A stretch of DNA of 64,000 bases from JANQPX01 sp039197065 (GCA_039197065.1 JBCCUL010000004.1:124001-188000), one strand, 5' to 3'. Positions 33,742-41,864 are shown, counted from the first letter of the stretch. The notes: generated by a model from the letters alone, not told the origin. Program-made: numbers and translations.

Positions 33742-34551
33742 ATGATGAAGAGCCTGTTGATCACGGTTGCCGCTGCCATTCTCCTCGCTCTCGGCGCTGT
33801 CACTGGCGCCGAGGCCGGCAGCCGGCAAAGCAGCGATCCGACCCTGCCGATCGAGGAGGTTTCCGCCTTCGCCGATCAGGTGCAGCAGAAACTTGCCGAG
33901 CAGGGCGCACATGTCGCCCTCGTGGCGCGGGTCGGCCGTGACCCCGCCCAGCTGCCCGACGGCATCGTCTACACGCATGTCGGCATCTGGGTCTATTCCA
34001 ACATCGAGATGGAGGACGGCCGCACCGTTCGCGGCTATGCCGTGCACAATCTCTACCAGCGCGCCGAAGATTTGAATGTCAGTGATCTGGTCCAGGACTA
34101 TCCGGCCGACTTCTTCGCCGGCGCCTACAGCCTCGATGCCGGCGTGGTCGTGCCGGACCGTCGACTGCAGGCGAAGCTGCTCGACGTGATCAACGCGCCG
34201 ACCTACCAAAAAATGCACAATCCCCGCTATTCGGTGGTCGCCAATCCGAACAGCAACGCCTTCCAGAACTGCACGGAGCACACGCTCAACCTCTTGATGG
34301 CCGCGCTTTACGACACCGACGACATGGCGCGCATCAAGGCCAACACCCAAGCGCATTTCGAGCCGCAGGTCGTCAAGATCAGCCCGCTCAAGCGTCTGGT
34401 TGGCCCTATGGTGATGGACGGCGTCACGATGAGCGACCAGACCAGCACCGTGCGCACCACCACCTTCACCACGATCGCCAACTTCATGGACCGCTTCGAT
34501 CTGGTGGAAAACGCGTATCGCCTCACCCCGACCAAAGTGACGCCGCTCTAA
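33742..34551 (+). CDS. DUF2145 family exported protein
   Basis: From the ATG at 33742 (after AAAGGAG) the product is 269 residues with a cleavable signal peptide (LLITVAAAILLALGAVTGAEAG). The body shows HVALVARVGRD, HVGIWVYSN, YAVHNLYQ, DYPADFFAGAY and NCTEHTLNLLMAAL, the pattern of DUF2145 proteins. The Cys and His residues in FQNCTEHTLN suggest a papain-like or NlpC/P60-like amidase site, but this is only an inference. It is the second gene of the operon controlled by the double operator. Confidence 0.85.
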   Translation: MMKSLLITVAAAILLALGAVTGAEAGSRQSSDPTLPIEEVSAFADQVQQKLAEQGAHVALVARVGRDPAQLPDGIVYTHVGIWVYSNIEMEDGRTVRGYAVHNLYQRAEDLNVSDLVQDYPADFFAGAYSLDAGVVVPDRRLQAKLLDVINAPTYQKMHNPRYSVVANPNSNAFQNCTEHTLNLLMAALYDTDDMARIKANTQAHFEPQVVKISPLKRLVGPMVMDGVTMSDQTSTVRTTTFTTIANFMDRFDLVENAYRLTPTKVTPL

Positions 34552-34575
34552 ACATCCGGACGTCGCAACCCGAAG

Positions 34576-34604
34576 GCCGGCGCTTCAACGGAGCGTCGGC
34601 TTTT
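34576..34604 (+). terminator. Rho-independent terminator after the DUF2145 gene
   Basis: GCCGGCGCT and AGCGTCGGC form a 9-bp stem with one G-T pair around a 7-base loop, followed by TTTT. It lies 25 bases after the DUF2145 stop and ends that two-gene operon. Confidence 0.75.
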
Positions 34605-34723
34605 CGGTATTGTATAAGCCACTCAATATTCAAGGCTCAATAAATGAAGTTTGCCGATTACCGATCAAAGGTGAGCACACCACAGAACCAACGCTTTGTC
34701 CGGCCTGATGCAATCCTCCGAGG

Positions 34724-35620
34724 TCAGCAGAGCTTATCGAGCAAAGCTGCGCCGATCTCCTGGCCAGTCGACATTTCATACGGCAAGAAACTCGGCACCG
34801 GATTGTATTCCAGCACCCACCAGTCCTCGTCGTCGTCGACGAGAAAGTCGAAGCCGGCGATGAGCAGGCCCTCCTGCCTTGCAACGTCGACGCAGCGTCT
34901 GGCGATCGCTTCAGGAGCCTCGGTCGGTCCATAGGTGGCTCCGTCGCTGTTGAAGCGATAGTCGACCGCCGGACATCTGATCTCGGTCGGAAACACGTTG
35001 TCGCCAACGGTATGAATGCGCACCTCGCGCCCTCTGATCAGCTTCTGCACGATCACCGGACTGCTGCCTTCGGCGAGACGTTGCAACAATTGATCATCCG
35101 CCTCGCGGACCTGCGAGCGCAATCCCGAGATGGACTTGTAAACAGCACCGCCGGGATGACGATCAACGAATGAGCGCACCGCATCGGCATCGTTGGATGC
35201 GATCCAATCCGGCACCCGAAAGCCACGCCTTGTCAAATGCATCATCTGATAGGGCTTCGAGCTGTTGGAGCGGCCAGCGGAGGTTGGGTTGGCGATGGGG
35301 CAGGGAAGGAGCGAGACGAACTGATGAAGCGCTTCCCGGCGCTCTCCGATGAAAAAACTGCGCTCATCCGCTTCGAGTTCGAGCGCTGGCGGCAAGTCGG
35401 GCTCCGGCGTGAAGCGCACCAGCGCACCGGTTAGATCGGCGGATGCGAGAGTTCTCCGTTCCAGAAAGATCTCGCCGCCATTCTCGTCGAGATCGAATGA
35501 CCACGAGCTGCCGAGGCCGCTTTCGGTCAGCTGGATCGTTTCGATACCGCGTTGCGAGGCGAGCCAATTCAGATAGTTGGTCGCCAGATCCTGGTCATTA
35601 CCGATGAGTGCGATGGTCAT
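34724..35620 (-). CDS. RimK-like ATP-grasp ligase, third gene of an undescribed cassette
   Basis: The 298-residue product has an N-terminal pre-ATP-grasp domain (about 1-110) and a C-terminal ATP-grasp domain. The latter shows VYKSISGLRS (Lys for ATP), PVIVQKLIRGREVRIHTVGDNVF (hinge and substrate loop), LLIAGFDFLVD and VLEYNPVPSF, with the Glu and Asn metal ligands. Such enzymes join a carboxylate to an amine, often on a peptide or protein. The ATG at 35620 has a GGAG and lies 23 bases inside the end of the preceding gene. No known peptide-maturation partners are visible. Confidence 0.85.
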   Translation of the reverse strand: MTIALIGNDQDLATNYLNWLASQRGIETIQLTESGLGSSWSFDLDENGGEIFLERRTLASADLTGALVRFTPEPDLPPALELEADERSFFIGERREALHQFVSLLPCPIANPTSAGRSNSSKPYQMMHLTRRGFRVPDWIASNDADAVRSFVDRHPGGAVYKSISGLRSQVREADDQLLQRLAEGSSPVIVQKLIRGREVRIHTVGDNVFPTEIRCPAVDYRFNSDGATYGPTEAPEAIARRCVDVARQEGLLIAGFDFLVDDDEDWWVLEYNPVPSFLPYEMSTGQEIGAALLDKLC

Positions 35621-36353
35621 GAACCCGCTCCATGATGCGCGCCGCCACGTTGTCGGCGACCGATGGCTCGAGATGTGGCAAGACATCGACGGACATCACG
35701 GCTCCCTGTTCGGTGACCGCGACCTCCGCAAGGTCGATGCCGCGTTCGCGAAGAATCCTGCCGACGTCCGGGTTCAGCCGCTTCGCCTCGCGGCCAAGGG
35801 GCTTTCCCTCGAAAAGAAGGTAAGTTTCGGCGACCTTATCGTCGGTGGTCGCGATGCCGAGCATGGTGGCCAGCTGGTCGCCGGGCTTATGTCGGCGACC
35901 GCCATAGCGATAGGGCACCCAGCTCCCCCGGGACTGAGCACCGCCGAAACGAAACGCGGCCAGCGCGGTTTCGGCCTCTTTCAAATTACGGCGCCAGACC
36001 GGCCAGCTCATGCCCTCGTACCACGTGACCGCATCAGGCATGACCGGCGCGTAGACGGTCTCCAGATGGCAGGCGGCGAGCATGAGCGCGCGCATCTCAC
36101 CCTGGACGAAGGCGGCATCGCCCTCAACGAAGCTTTCCCCGAAGATACTGTCGGGATGGCAGCGCAAAAGGAGCATGTCGATCGTCCAGCCATCGAGCTT
36201 CAACGCATCGTCGTCGAGCTCCAGCTGGTGATTGACGATGTCATCAGGTAGCAGATGAAGGCAGGGGATCTGCCGATCAATGGCCTGAATCAGCGGGTCA
36301 TCACGCGAACCGACCAGTAGGGCGAGCGGCCCGTCTTTCGTGGCAGCACACAT
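35598..36353 (-). CDS. Probable degenerate ATP-grasp-like partner protein (251 aa)
   Basis: No family is recognised directly. Its outline matches the adjacent ligase. LALLVGSRDDPL compares with MTIALIGNDQDL. MLLLRCHPDSIF followed by FVQGEMRALMLAACHLETVYAP compares with ALVRFTPEPDL followed by FFIGERREALHQFVSLLPCPIA. The end, GIDLAEVAVTEQGAVMSVDVLP, compares with GLLIAGFDFLVD..WWVLEYNP. The metal-binding Asn of EYNP is replaced (VDVLP), and the Lys/Arg-rich ATP loop is shortened, so it may be an inactive partner subunit. It starts at an ATG after GAGGTG, and its end overlaps the ligase gene. Confidence 0.7.
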   Translation of the reverse strand: MCAATKDGPLALLVGSRDDPLIQAIDRQIPCLHLLPDDIVNHQLELDDDALKLDGWTIDMLLLRCHPDSIFGESFVEGDAAFVQGEMRALMLAACHLETVYAPVMPDAVTWYEGMSWPVWRRNLKEAETALAAFRFGGAQSRGSWVPYRYGGRRHKPGDQLATMLGIATTDDKVAETYLLFEGKPLGREAKRLNPDVGRILRERGIDLAEVAVTEQGAVMSVDVLPHLEPSVADNVAARIMERVHDHRTHR

Positions 36354-36395
36354 AGCTGCACCTCGTCTAGGAAGATGCAATCGACGGATGGGGGT

Positions 36396-36429
36396 GATCC
36401 CCGGAGTGATGGAACTTGCTCCGGGGATC
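36396..36429. other. Perfect 11-bp hairpin between cassette genes one and two
   Basis: GATCCCCGGAG and CTCCGGGGATC pair exactly around a 12-base loop. The hairpin starts 8 bases after the stop of the 117-residue gene and ends 42 bases before the start of the next gene. It has no T-run. It could act as an mRNA stabiliser or attenuator giving more of the first product than of the enzymes. Confidence 0.6.
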
Positions 36430-36437
36430 GAGAGGCG

Positions 36438-36791
36438 CTACCGGCCGGTGCTGCGTGATGCCAGCCTGGCTTCGATCCGCTCGGCGAGCTGATCGATCAC
36501 CGTGTCCGGGATGCTGACGCGTGGGTCAATTGGCAGGAAAGGCTCGAGCTCCACCTTCTTCTTCTCGCCGCGCCAGCGGACGATGATGTCCTCGAAGTCC
36601 CGCCAGCGAAGTTTGCCGAAGTTTTCCGGCTCGACCAGCAGTTCGACTTTCTTCTTTTCGGGCCAGATTGACAGGCCCTGCACCGCGATCTCGCTCGCGT
36701 CGAGCATCTGGAGAAAATCGGACGCCGACATGTCGGCGAGCTTGGTGTCGCGAAGCTTGTCAGGATCGATGGCAGCCTTTTTTCCGGCCAT
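36438..36791 (-). CDS. Small soluble protein (117 aa), first gene of the ATP-grasp cassette
   Basis: The product starts MAGKKAAIDPDKLRDTKLADMSASDFLQML, then shows two similar blocks, IWPEKKKVELLVEP and RGEKKKVELEPFLPID, and ends in an amphipathic helix (IDQLAERIEARLASRS). It is highly charged, lacks Cys and has no signal peptide. A GGAG lies 6 bases before the ATG. It could be the acceptor protein modified by the ligase or a structural partner; no leader/core pattern of a known ribosomal peptide is visible. Confidence 0.75.
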   Translation of the reverse strand: MAGKKAAIDPDKLRDTKLADMSASDFLQMLDASEIAVQGLSIWPEKKKVELLVEPENFGKLRWRDFEDIIVRWRGEKKKVELEPFLPIDPRVSIPDTVIDQLAERIEARLASRSTGR

Positions 36792-36827
36792 GGAGATCTC
36801 CAATGGATTGATGAAATAGCAATCACT

Positions 36828-36845
36828 TGATTGCTCAACCGTAGG
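36828..36845. promoter_or_regulatory. 18-bp perfect palindrome upstream of the ATP-grasp cassette
   Basis: AGCAATCA-CT-TGATTGCT, two 8-bp arms with a 2-base centre, sits 37-54 bases before the start of the 117-residue gene. The position suits an operator for the cassette. No regulator gene is adjacent. Confidence 0.55.
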
Positions 36846-36961
36846 TCCCCACACCGGCGATCGCAGTGAACTGTTTCACAGGTTTCAGATTTACGATGAA
36901 TTTGACCTGACAAGCTTTGACACGCCCCCAGGTCAACCCCGTCGGCGGCCGCCGACCCGAC

Positions 36962-37873
36962 CTAGCTCGGCCGGATGCCCCTAAGCCGCTCGTTCCGCCG
37001 CCTGAGCAGTTCCATCGCCGTGAGCAGGCCGATTGAGATGATCACCAGGATCGTGGCCACCGCCAGGATCGTGGGAGAAATCTGCTCGCGGATGCCGGAC
37101 CACATCTGGCGGGGGATGGTTCGTTGTTCGGGGCCGGCCAGGAAGAGGACCGCGACCACTTCGTCGAAGGAGGTGATGAAGGCGAAGAGACCGCCGGAGA
37201 TCACGCCCGGTATGATCAGCGGCATCTGCACCTTGAAGAAGGTGCGGATCGGGTTGGCGCCGAGCGAGGCTGCGGCGCGCACCAGGCTGTTGTCGAAGCC
37301 TACCAGGGTTGCGGTCACGGTGATGATGACGAAGGGGGTGCCGAGCGCCGCGTGGGCCAGGATAACGCCGAGATAGGTCTGGCTGAGCTTGATCTGGCTG
37401 TAGAAATAGAACATGCCGGCGGCGGTGATCACCAGCGGCACGATCATCGGCGAGATCAGGATGGACATGATCACGCCCCGATAGGGCATTTCCGAACGCG
37501 ACAGGCCGATGGCGGCAAGCGTGCCGAGGATGGTGGCGATCAGGGTGGAGGCGATGCCGATGATGAAGCTGTTCTTCATCGCGCGCACCCATTGGGCATT
37601 CGCCCACATATCCGCCCACCAGGCGAGGCCCTCGGCATTGGGGTTGGCCATGCCGTTCGCGAAAATGTCCCGATACCAGCGGAGGCTGTAAGCGTCCGGA
37701 TCGAGCGAGAGCATGCCCTGGGTGAAGCTGAAATAGGGCTGCGCGTTGAAGCTCAGCGGCAGGATGATCAGGATCGGCGTGATCAGAAAGATGAAGATCA
37801 GCGCACAGATGATCCGAAAGCCGTAATACCAGGCACGTTCCCCTGAGCTGGCGTATGGCGGCAACCCACTCAT
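36962..37873 (-). CDS. ABC transporter permease, polyamine type (PotC-like)
   Basis: The 303-residue product has six predicted spans and the permease signature AAASLGANPIRTFFKVQMPLIIPGV (EAA loop) that contacts the ATPase. Spans are clear in ICALIFIFLITPILIILPLSF and ISPTILAVATILVIISIGLL. It is the last gene of the importer operon. PotC-like permeases pair with PotB-like ones to move spermidine or putrescine, but related systems carry other small organic ions. A gap of 168 bases holding a repeat copy (38020-38040) separates it from the preceding permease gene. Confidence 0.9.
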   Translation of the reverse strand: MSGLPPYASSGERAWYYGFRIICALIFIFLITPILIILPLSFNAQPYFSFTQGMLSLDPDAYSLRWYRDIFANGMANPNAEGLAWWADMWANAQWVRAMKNSFIIGIASTLIATILGTLAAIGLSRSEMPYRGVIMSILISPMIVPLVITAAGMFYFYSQIKLSQTYLGVILAHAALGTPFVIITVTATLVGFDNSLVRAAASLGANPIRTFFKVQMPLIIPGVISGGLFAFITSFDEVVAVLFLAGPEQRTIPRQMWSGIREQISPTILAVATILVIISIGLLTAMELLRRRNERLRGIRPS

Positions 37874-38019
37874 CGTGGTGCGACCACGTCGTTGACTTGA
37901 CGGCGACTCTGCATCGACGCAGGCGATCCCATGCTGGACGTTCGCGAGGCGGATGCGTCACTGGCCAGGACTCGCTGCCGACAGTCAGATCGACCCGTCC
38001 CCGCTGGGCCAAGCCCCAA

Positions 38020-38040
38020 AGTCAATGAGATGGCCATGCC
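38020..38040. repeat. Copy 2 of the dispersed 21-bp repeat (diverged)
   Basis: AGTCAATGAGATGGCCATGCC lies directly before the end of the PotB-like gene and within the 168-base gap between the two permease genes. It matches the copies at 14457 and 51992 in AGTCAA-GAG-TGGC-GCC positions. Flanking GGCCA and TGGCC could pair. Confidence 0.35.
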
Positions 38041-38041
38041 A

Positions 38042-39313
38042 TTAGCCCAGTTTCATGTTGTCGATGCCGACCAGGCGATCATAGAGCCAGTAGAGGGCTA
38101 GAACGCCGGCGAGGAGGAATATCGCGAGGGCCGCGGCAAGCGACCAGTTGAGCGATCGCTGCATGTGGTAGGCGATGAAGTTCGAGATCAGCTGGCCGTC
38201 CTGACCGCCGACGAGGGCCGGCGTGATGTAGTAGCCGATCGCCAGGATGAAAACGAGCAGCGAGCCCGCGCCGATTCCGGGGATGGTCTGGGGCGCATAG
38301 ACCCGCCAGAAGGCTGTCCAGTTGGTGGCGCCGAGCGATCTCGCGGCGCGCATATAGGACGGCGAGATGGTCTTCATCACCGAATAGAGCGGGAGAATCA
38401 TGAACGGCAGCAGGATGTGGGTCATCGCGATCAGCGTGCCGGTCATGTTGTAGATCAGGGAGAAGCGCTGGTCGTCCGAGGTGATGCCGGTGGCGACCGC
38501 AAGGTCGTTCAGGACGCCTTCGCCCTGAAGCATGGCGATCCAGGCGGTGGTGCGCACCAGGAGCGATGTCCAGAACGGGAGCAGCACCAGGATCATCAGG
38601 AGGTTGGATGTCCGAAGCGGCAGATGGGCGAGGAGATAGGCGACGGGATAGCCGAGAAGAAGGCAGAAGATGGTGACCGCGAGCGACACCAGGAGGGTCT
38701 TCACGAACAGCCAGATATAGATACGTTCCTGATCGGGAAGACGCTCGAAGCTGCCATCCGCCTTATATTCGAAGTCGGCGGCGGCCGCGAGAAAGGCTGG
38801 CGTGGTGCTCTTGGAGGCGACCTTCATCGCCTGCCAGACCTCGATATCGCCCCACTCGTCGTCGGCGTCGAGGATGGCCTCCTTGAAAGGCGGCTCCATC
38901 TTCCCGGCTTTGCGCGCGGTCGAGGTGAAAAGGGAGCGGGTGCCGGAAAGCTCCCGGTTCACACGAGTCGCGACCCGGCCGATGGTTTTGTCCTCGCGCG
39001 CGGCGATCAGATCCTCGACGAGGGCGGCGTACATCGGCTCGTCCGGCTCGCTGGTCGCATCCCAGGCCTGCAGCATCTCGGCGCTGGCCGGCATGTTGTC
39101 GGCGTAGGTGCTGTTGTTCACGCCCTGCCAAAGCAGAAGCATGATCGGAATGACGAAGCTGGCGAGAATGAAGAGGAGAAGGGGCGCCACCAGGAAGAAA
39201 GCCCGAAGGCGGCTAACGAACAGCGCCTGAGCGAGCTTCCGTCGAAGCGGGGTGCCGTCGGCGGCGAGCACGGGGCCGGAGACGGCGGGGGTCGGTGCGG
39301 TCATGTCCGTCAT
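38042..39313 (-). CDS. ABC transporter permease, polyamine type (PotB-like, with a large loop)
   Basis: The 423-residue product has the permease loop AARSLGATNWTAFWRVYAPQTIPGI and spans such as FFLVAPLLLFILASFVIPIMLLLW and LLVSLAVTIFCLLLGYPVAYLL. Between the first and second spans lies a roughly 150-residue hydrophilic part (about 65-215), much larger than in PotB of E. coli (about 285 residues total). This extracytoplasmic insert may contact the binding protein. Related enlarged permeases exist in other alphaproteobacteria as far as I recall. Confidence 0.9.
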   Translation of the reverse strand: MTDMTAPTPAVSGPVLAADGTPLRRKLAQALFVSRLRAFFLVAPLLLFILASFVIPIMLLLWQGVNNSTYADNMPASAEMLQAWDATSEPDEPMYAALVEDLIAAREDKTIGRVATRVNRELSGTRSLFTSTARKAGKMEPPFKEAILDADDEWGDIEVWQAMKVASKSTTPAFLAAAADFEYKADGSFERLPDQERIYIWLFVKTLLVSLAVTIFCLLLGYPVAYLLAHLPLRTSNLLMILVLLPFWTSLLVRTTAWIAMLQGEGVLNDLAVATGITSDDQRFSLIYNMTGTLIAMTHILLPFMILPLYSVMKTISPSYMRAARSLGATNWTAFWRVYAPQTIPGIGAGSLLVFILAIGYYITPALVGGQDGQLISNFIAYHMQRSLNWSLAAALAIFLLAGVLALYWLYDRLVGIDNMKLG

Positions 39314-39411
39314 GTCAACGGATCATTCCAAAATCGGGATAGCTGCATAAAGTGACCGGCCCGGCGGGCGGGATCGCATGACACGCACCCGCCGGGTTCG
39401 ATCGATGTCGT

Positions 39412-40491
39412 TTACTGAGCAAGCCAGGCGCTGAAGCGCTCGTCCAGCTCGTCCTGGTTGTCGGCCCAGAACTCGAAGTTGTTGACCAGAGCCGTCTCCA
39501 TGTTGGCGGATGCGGTCGGCATATGCGGCGCCATCTCGGTCTTGCCGTCATTGTAGAGGCCGACGAGCGGGCCAGCCGACTTGCGGGCCGGGCCATAGGA
39601 GATCCAGCTTGCCTGGTTGGCGAGCTGCTCGGTCTCGGTCGAGAACACCAGGAAGTCGAGGGCGTTCTCCATGTTGGGCGCACCCTTCGGAATGGCCCAG
39701 AGGTCGAAGTCCAGAACCTGGCCGTCCCAGACGATCTCGAACTCCTGGCCTTCGCCGATGGCGGCGTTGAAGATACGGCCGTTATAGGCGGTGGTCATCG
39801 CCACCTCGCCGTCGGCGAGCAGCTGCGGCGGTTGGGCGCCAGCTTCCCACCAGACCACCTCGTCCTTGATGCTGTCGAGCTTGGCGAAGGCCTGATCGAC
39901 GCCTTCATCGGTATCGAGCAGGTCATAGACCTCGTCGACCGGCACGCCATCGGCGATCAGCGCCATCTCGAGATTGGCCTTCGGGCTCTTTCTGAGGCCG
40001 CGCTTGCCGGGGAAGGCCTCGAGATCGAAGAAGTCGGCCATGGACGTCGGCTGGGCGTCGGCCATCGTGGCCTTGTCATAGGCGTAGATGGTCGACCAGA
40101 CGATGTTGGCGACCGCGCAGTCGTTGATCGAACCTTCGATGAAGTCCTCTTCAGCCGGCGTACCGTCGGCGCCTGCGGGCAGGATCGAGGCGTCGATCTC
40201 CTCGAACAGGCCCTCGTCGCAGCCGCGCACGGCATCCGACAGCTCCACGTCGACGATGTCCCAGGTGACGTTGCCGGCATCGACCTGGGCTTTCACCTCG
40301 GCGAGACCGCCATTGTAGTCCTCGGAGATGATGGTCTTGCCGGTCTGCTCCATCCAGGGCTTGTGATAGGCCTCGACCTGGCTCTTGGTGTAGGCACCGC
40401 CCCAGCTAACCACGGTCAGGTCGTTGGCGGCGGCCGTGCCGGCGACGAAGACCGTCGCAGCCGTGCCGAGAAGAACTGTCTTGAACGTCAT
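39412..40491 (-). CDS. ABC transporter substrate-binding protein, PotD/PotF type
   Basis: The 359-residue product has a signal peptide (MTFKTVLLGTAATVFVAGTAAAND) and the family 1 start LTVVSWGGAYTKSQ. It shows WDIVDVELSDAVRGCDEGLFEEID, STIYAYDKA and GPARKSA segments typical of putrescine/spermidine-like receptors. Two Cys residues (about 100 and 136) may form a disulfide. A GGGAG site precedes the start. It lies between the ATPase gene and the permeases. The ligand is not certain. Confidence 0.92.
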   Translation of the reverse strand: MTFKTVLLGTAATVFVAGTAAANDLTVVSWGGAYTKSQVEAYHKPWMEQTGKTIISEDYNGGLAEVKAQVDAGNVTWDIVDVELSDAVRGCDEGLFEEIDASILPAGADGTPAEEDFIEGSINDCAVANIVWSTIYAYDKATMADAQPTSMADFFDLEAFPGKRGLRKSPKANLEMALIADGVPVDEVYDLLDTDEGVDQAFAKLDSIKDEVVWWEAGAQPPQLLADGEVAMTTAYNGRIFNAAIGEGQEFEIVWDGQVLDFDLWAIPKGAPNMENALDFLVFSTETEQLANQASWISYGPARKSAGPLVGLYNDGKTEMAPHMPTASANMETALVNNFEFWADNQDELDERFSAWLAQ

Positions 40492-40634
40492 TGATATCTC
40501 CCTTGTTCGTTCACGTTCGTTGGCGTTGACATCACTTAGACTAAAAGCCTGGGTTCAGGCTCGAAGCCTGGGCATAGACACAAAGGCCTTGCGACTATCT
40601 GGGTCTTTTCGGCGCGTGATCAATTCGCATCCCA

Positions 40635-41771
40635 TCAATTCGGCAAGGCGTCCAAGGCGCGACAATCTTCGGCATGCCAGCCGATCTTCACCTGATCGCC
40701 CGGCTCGATATGCACGTGGCCGGCGGCATTAGGCACCTTCACGATGAAGTCGTCATGGCCGCAGACATTGACCCGGGTGCGCATGTGATCGCCAAGATAG
40801 ATCTGTTCCTCCACCCTGGCCTGGAAAACATTGGCGAACTTGCCGTTCTCGGGATTGATCGTGACCCGTTCCGGGCGCAGGGAGAGCAGCGTGTCGGTGT
40901 CGCCGTCTCGAACATTGACGGCCAGGGCGTCGATCTCCCCGCCCTCCACGGCAACCTTGCAGGTCTGTCCGTTGAAGGCCTTGATCTTGCCGGCGAGCTT
41001 GTTGTTTTCGCCGATGAACTGGGCGACGAACGCGTTATCCGGACGTTCATAGAGATCCTCGGGCGGCGCAAGCTGCTGGATCACGCCGTCGTTGAAGACC
41101 GCGATCCGGTTCGACATGGTGAGCGCTTCGCTCTGATCGTGGGTGACGTAAACCACGGTGACACCGAGATTCTCATGAATATGTTTGATCTCATACTGCA
41201 TCTGCTCGCGCAGCTGCTTGTCGAGCGCGCCGAGCGGCTCGTCCATCAGCACCAGCTTCGGCTCGAAGACGAGGGCCCTGGCCACGGCGACACGCTGCTG
41301 CTGGCCGCCTGAGAGCTGCGCCGGACGACGATGGCCGAATTCGCCGAGCTGCACCATATCGAGAGCGCGCTTGACCCGGCCCTCGACATCCGATCGGCCC
41401 ATGCCGCGCACTTCCAGCGGAAAGGCCAGATTCTCGCTGATGGTCATGTGGGGGAAGAGCGCATAGTTCTGGAACACCATGCCGATATTGCGCTTGTGCG
41501 GCGGCACATTGTTGATCGGCTGGCCGTCGAGAATGATCTCGCCATGGGTGGCGATCTCGAAACCCGCGAGCATCATCAGACAGGTGGTCTTCCCGGATCC
41601 GCTGGGCCCCAGCATGGTGAGGAACTCGCCCTCGGCCACGTCGAGATTGAGGTTTTTGACCACCAGCGTTTCGCCGTCATAGCTCTTCTGCACATTGGCG
41701 AAACGCACATAAGCGTCATTTGCCTCATTTTCAGCCACGCTGGTGGTTCTCCCTGCTGCCGAAGCTTTCAT
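40635..41771 (-). CDS. ABC transporter ATP-binding protein, PotA-like
   Basis: The product has Walker A GPSGSGKTT, the signature LSGGQQQR, Walker B VLMDEPLGALD and the switch His in VYVTHD, followed by a C-terminal regulatory OB-type domain (about 250-378). It is the energy unit of the importer and the first gene of the operon. The start is uncertain: the ATG at 41771 gives 378 residues, while a GTG at 41738, which has a better AGGGAG site, would give 367. Upstream lies the inverted repeat at 41817-41864. Confidence 0.93.
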   Translation of the reverse strand: MKASAAGRTTSVAENEANDAYVRFANVQKSYDGETLVVKNLNLDVAEGEFLTMLGPSGSGKTTCLMMLAGFEIATHGEIILDGQPINNVPPHKRNIGMVFQNYALFPHMTISENLAFPLEVRGMGRSDVEGRVKRALDMVQLGEFGHRRPAQLSGGQQQRVAVARALVFEPKLVLMDEPLGALDKQLREQMQYEIKHIHENLGVTVVYVTHDQSEALTMSNRIAVFNDGVIQQLAPPEDLYERPDNAFVAQFIGENNKLAGKIKAFNGQTCKVAVEGGEIDALAVNVRDGDTDTLLSLRPERVTINPENGKFANVFQARVEEQIYLGDHMRTRVNVCGHDDFIVKVPNAAGHVHIEPGDQVKIGWHAEDCRALDALPN

Positions 41772-41816
41772 TGCCTGATGCCGAAGGGCCGATTTCACAG
41801 AGATCGGCTTTTCGAC

Positions 41817-41864
41817 TGTCACATTAGTGCAGATTGCCACAAATGCAAAAAGACTGATGTGACA
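41817..41864. promoter_or_regulatory. Spaced inverted repeat upstream of the importer operon
   Basis: TGTCACAT and ATGTGACA (8-bp arms) are separated by 32 bases, and TGCA occurs on both inner sides. The element lies 46-93 bases before the first possible start of the ATPase gene. It is a candidate operator. Confidence 0.4.

Noticed and set aside
36438..36791. The 117-residue protein as a classical graspetide precursor
   Set aside because: No leader/core boundary and no Thr/Glu/Asp-rich repeated core motif of the described groups is visible, so only a general substrate role is suggested.
36930..36961. A terminator at the end of the importer operon
   Set aside because: GTCGGCGGCCGCCGAC is a perfect palindrome but has no T-run and almost no loop.
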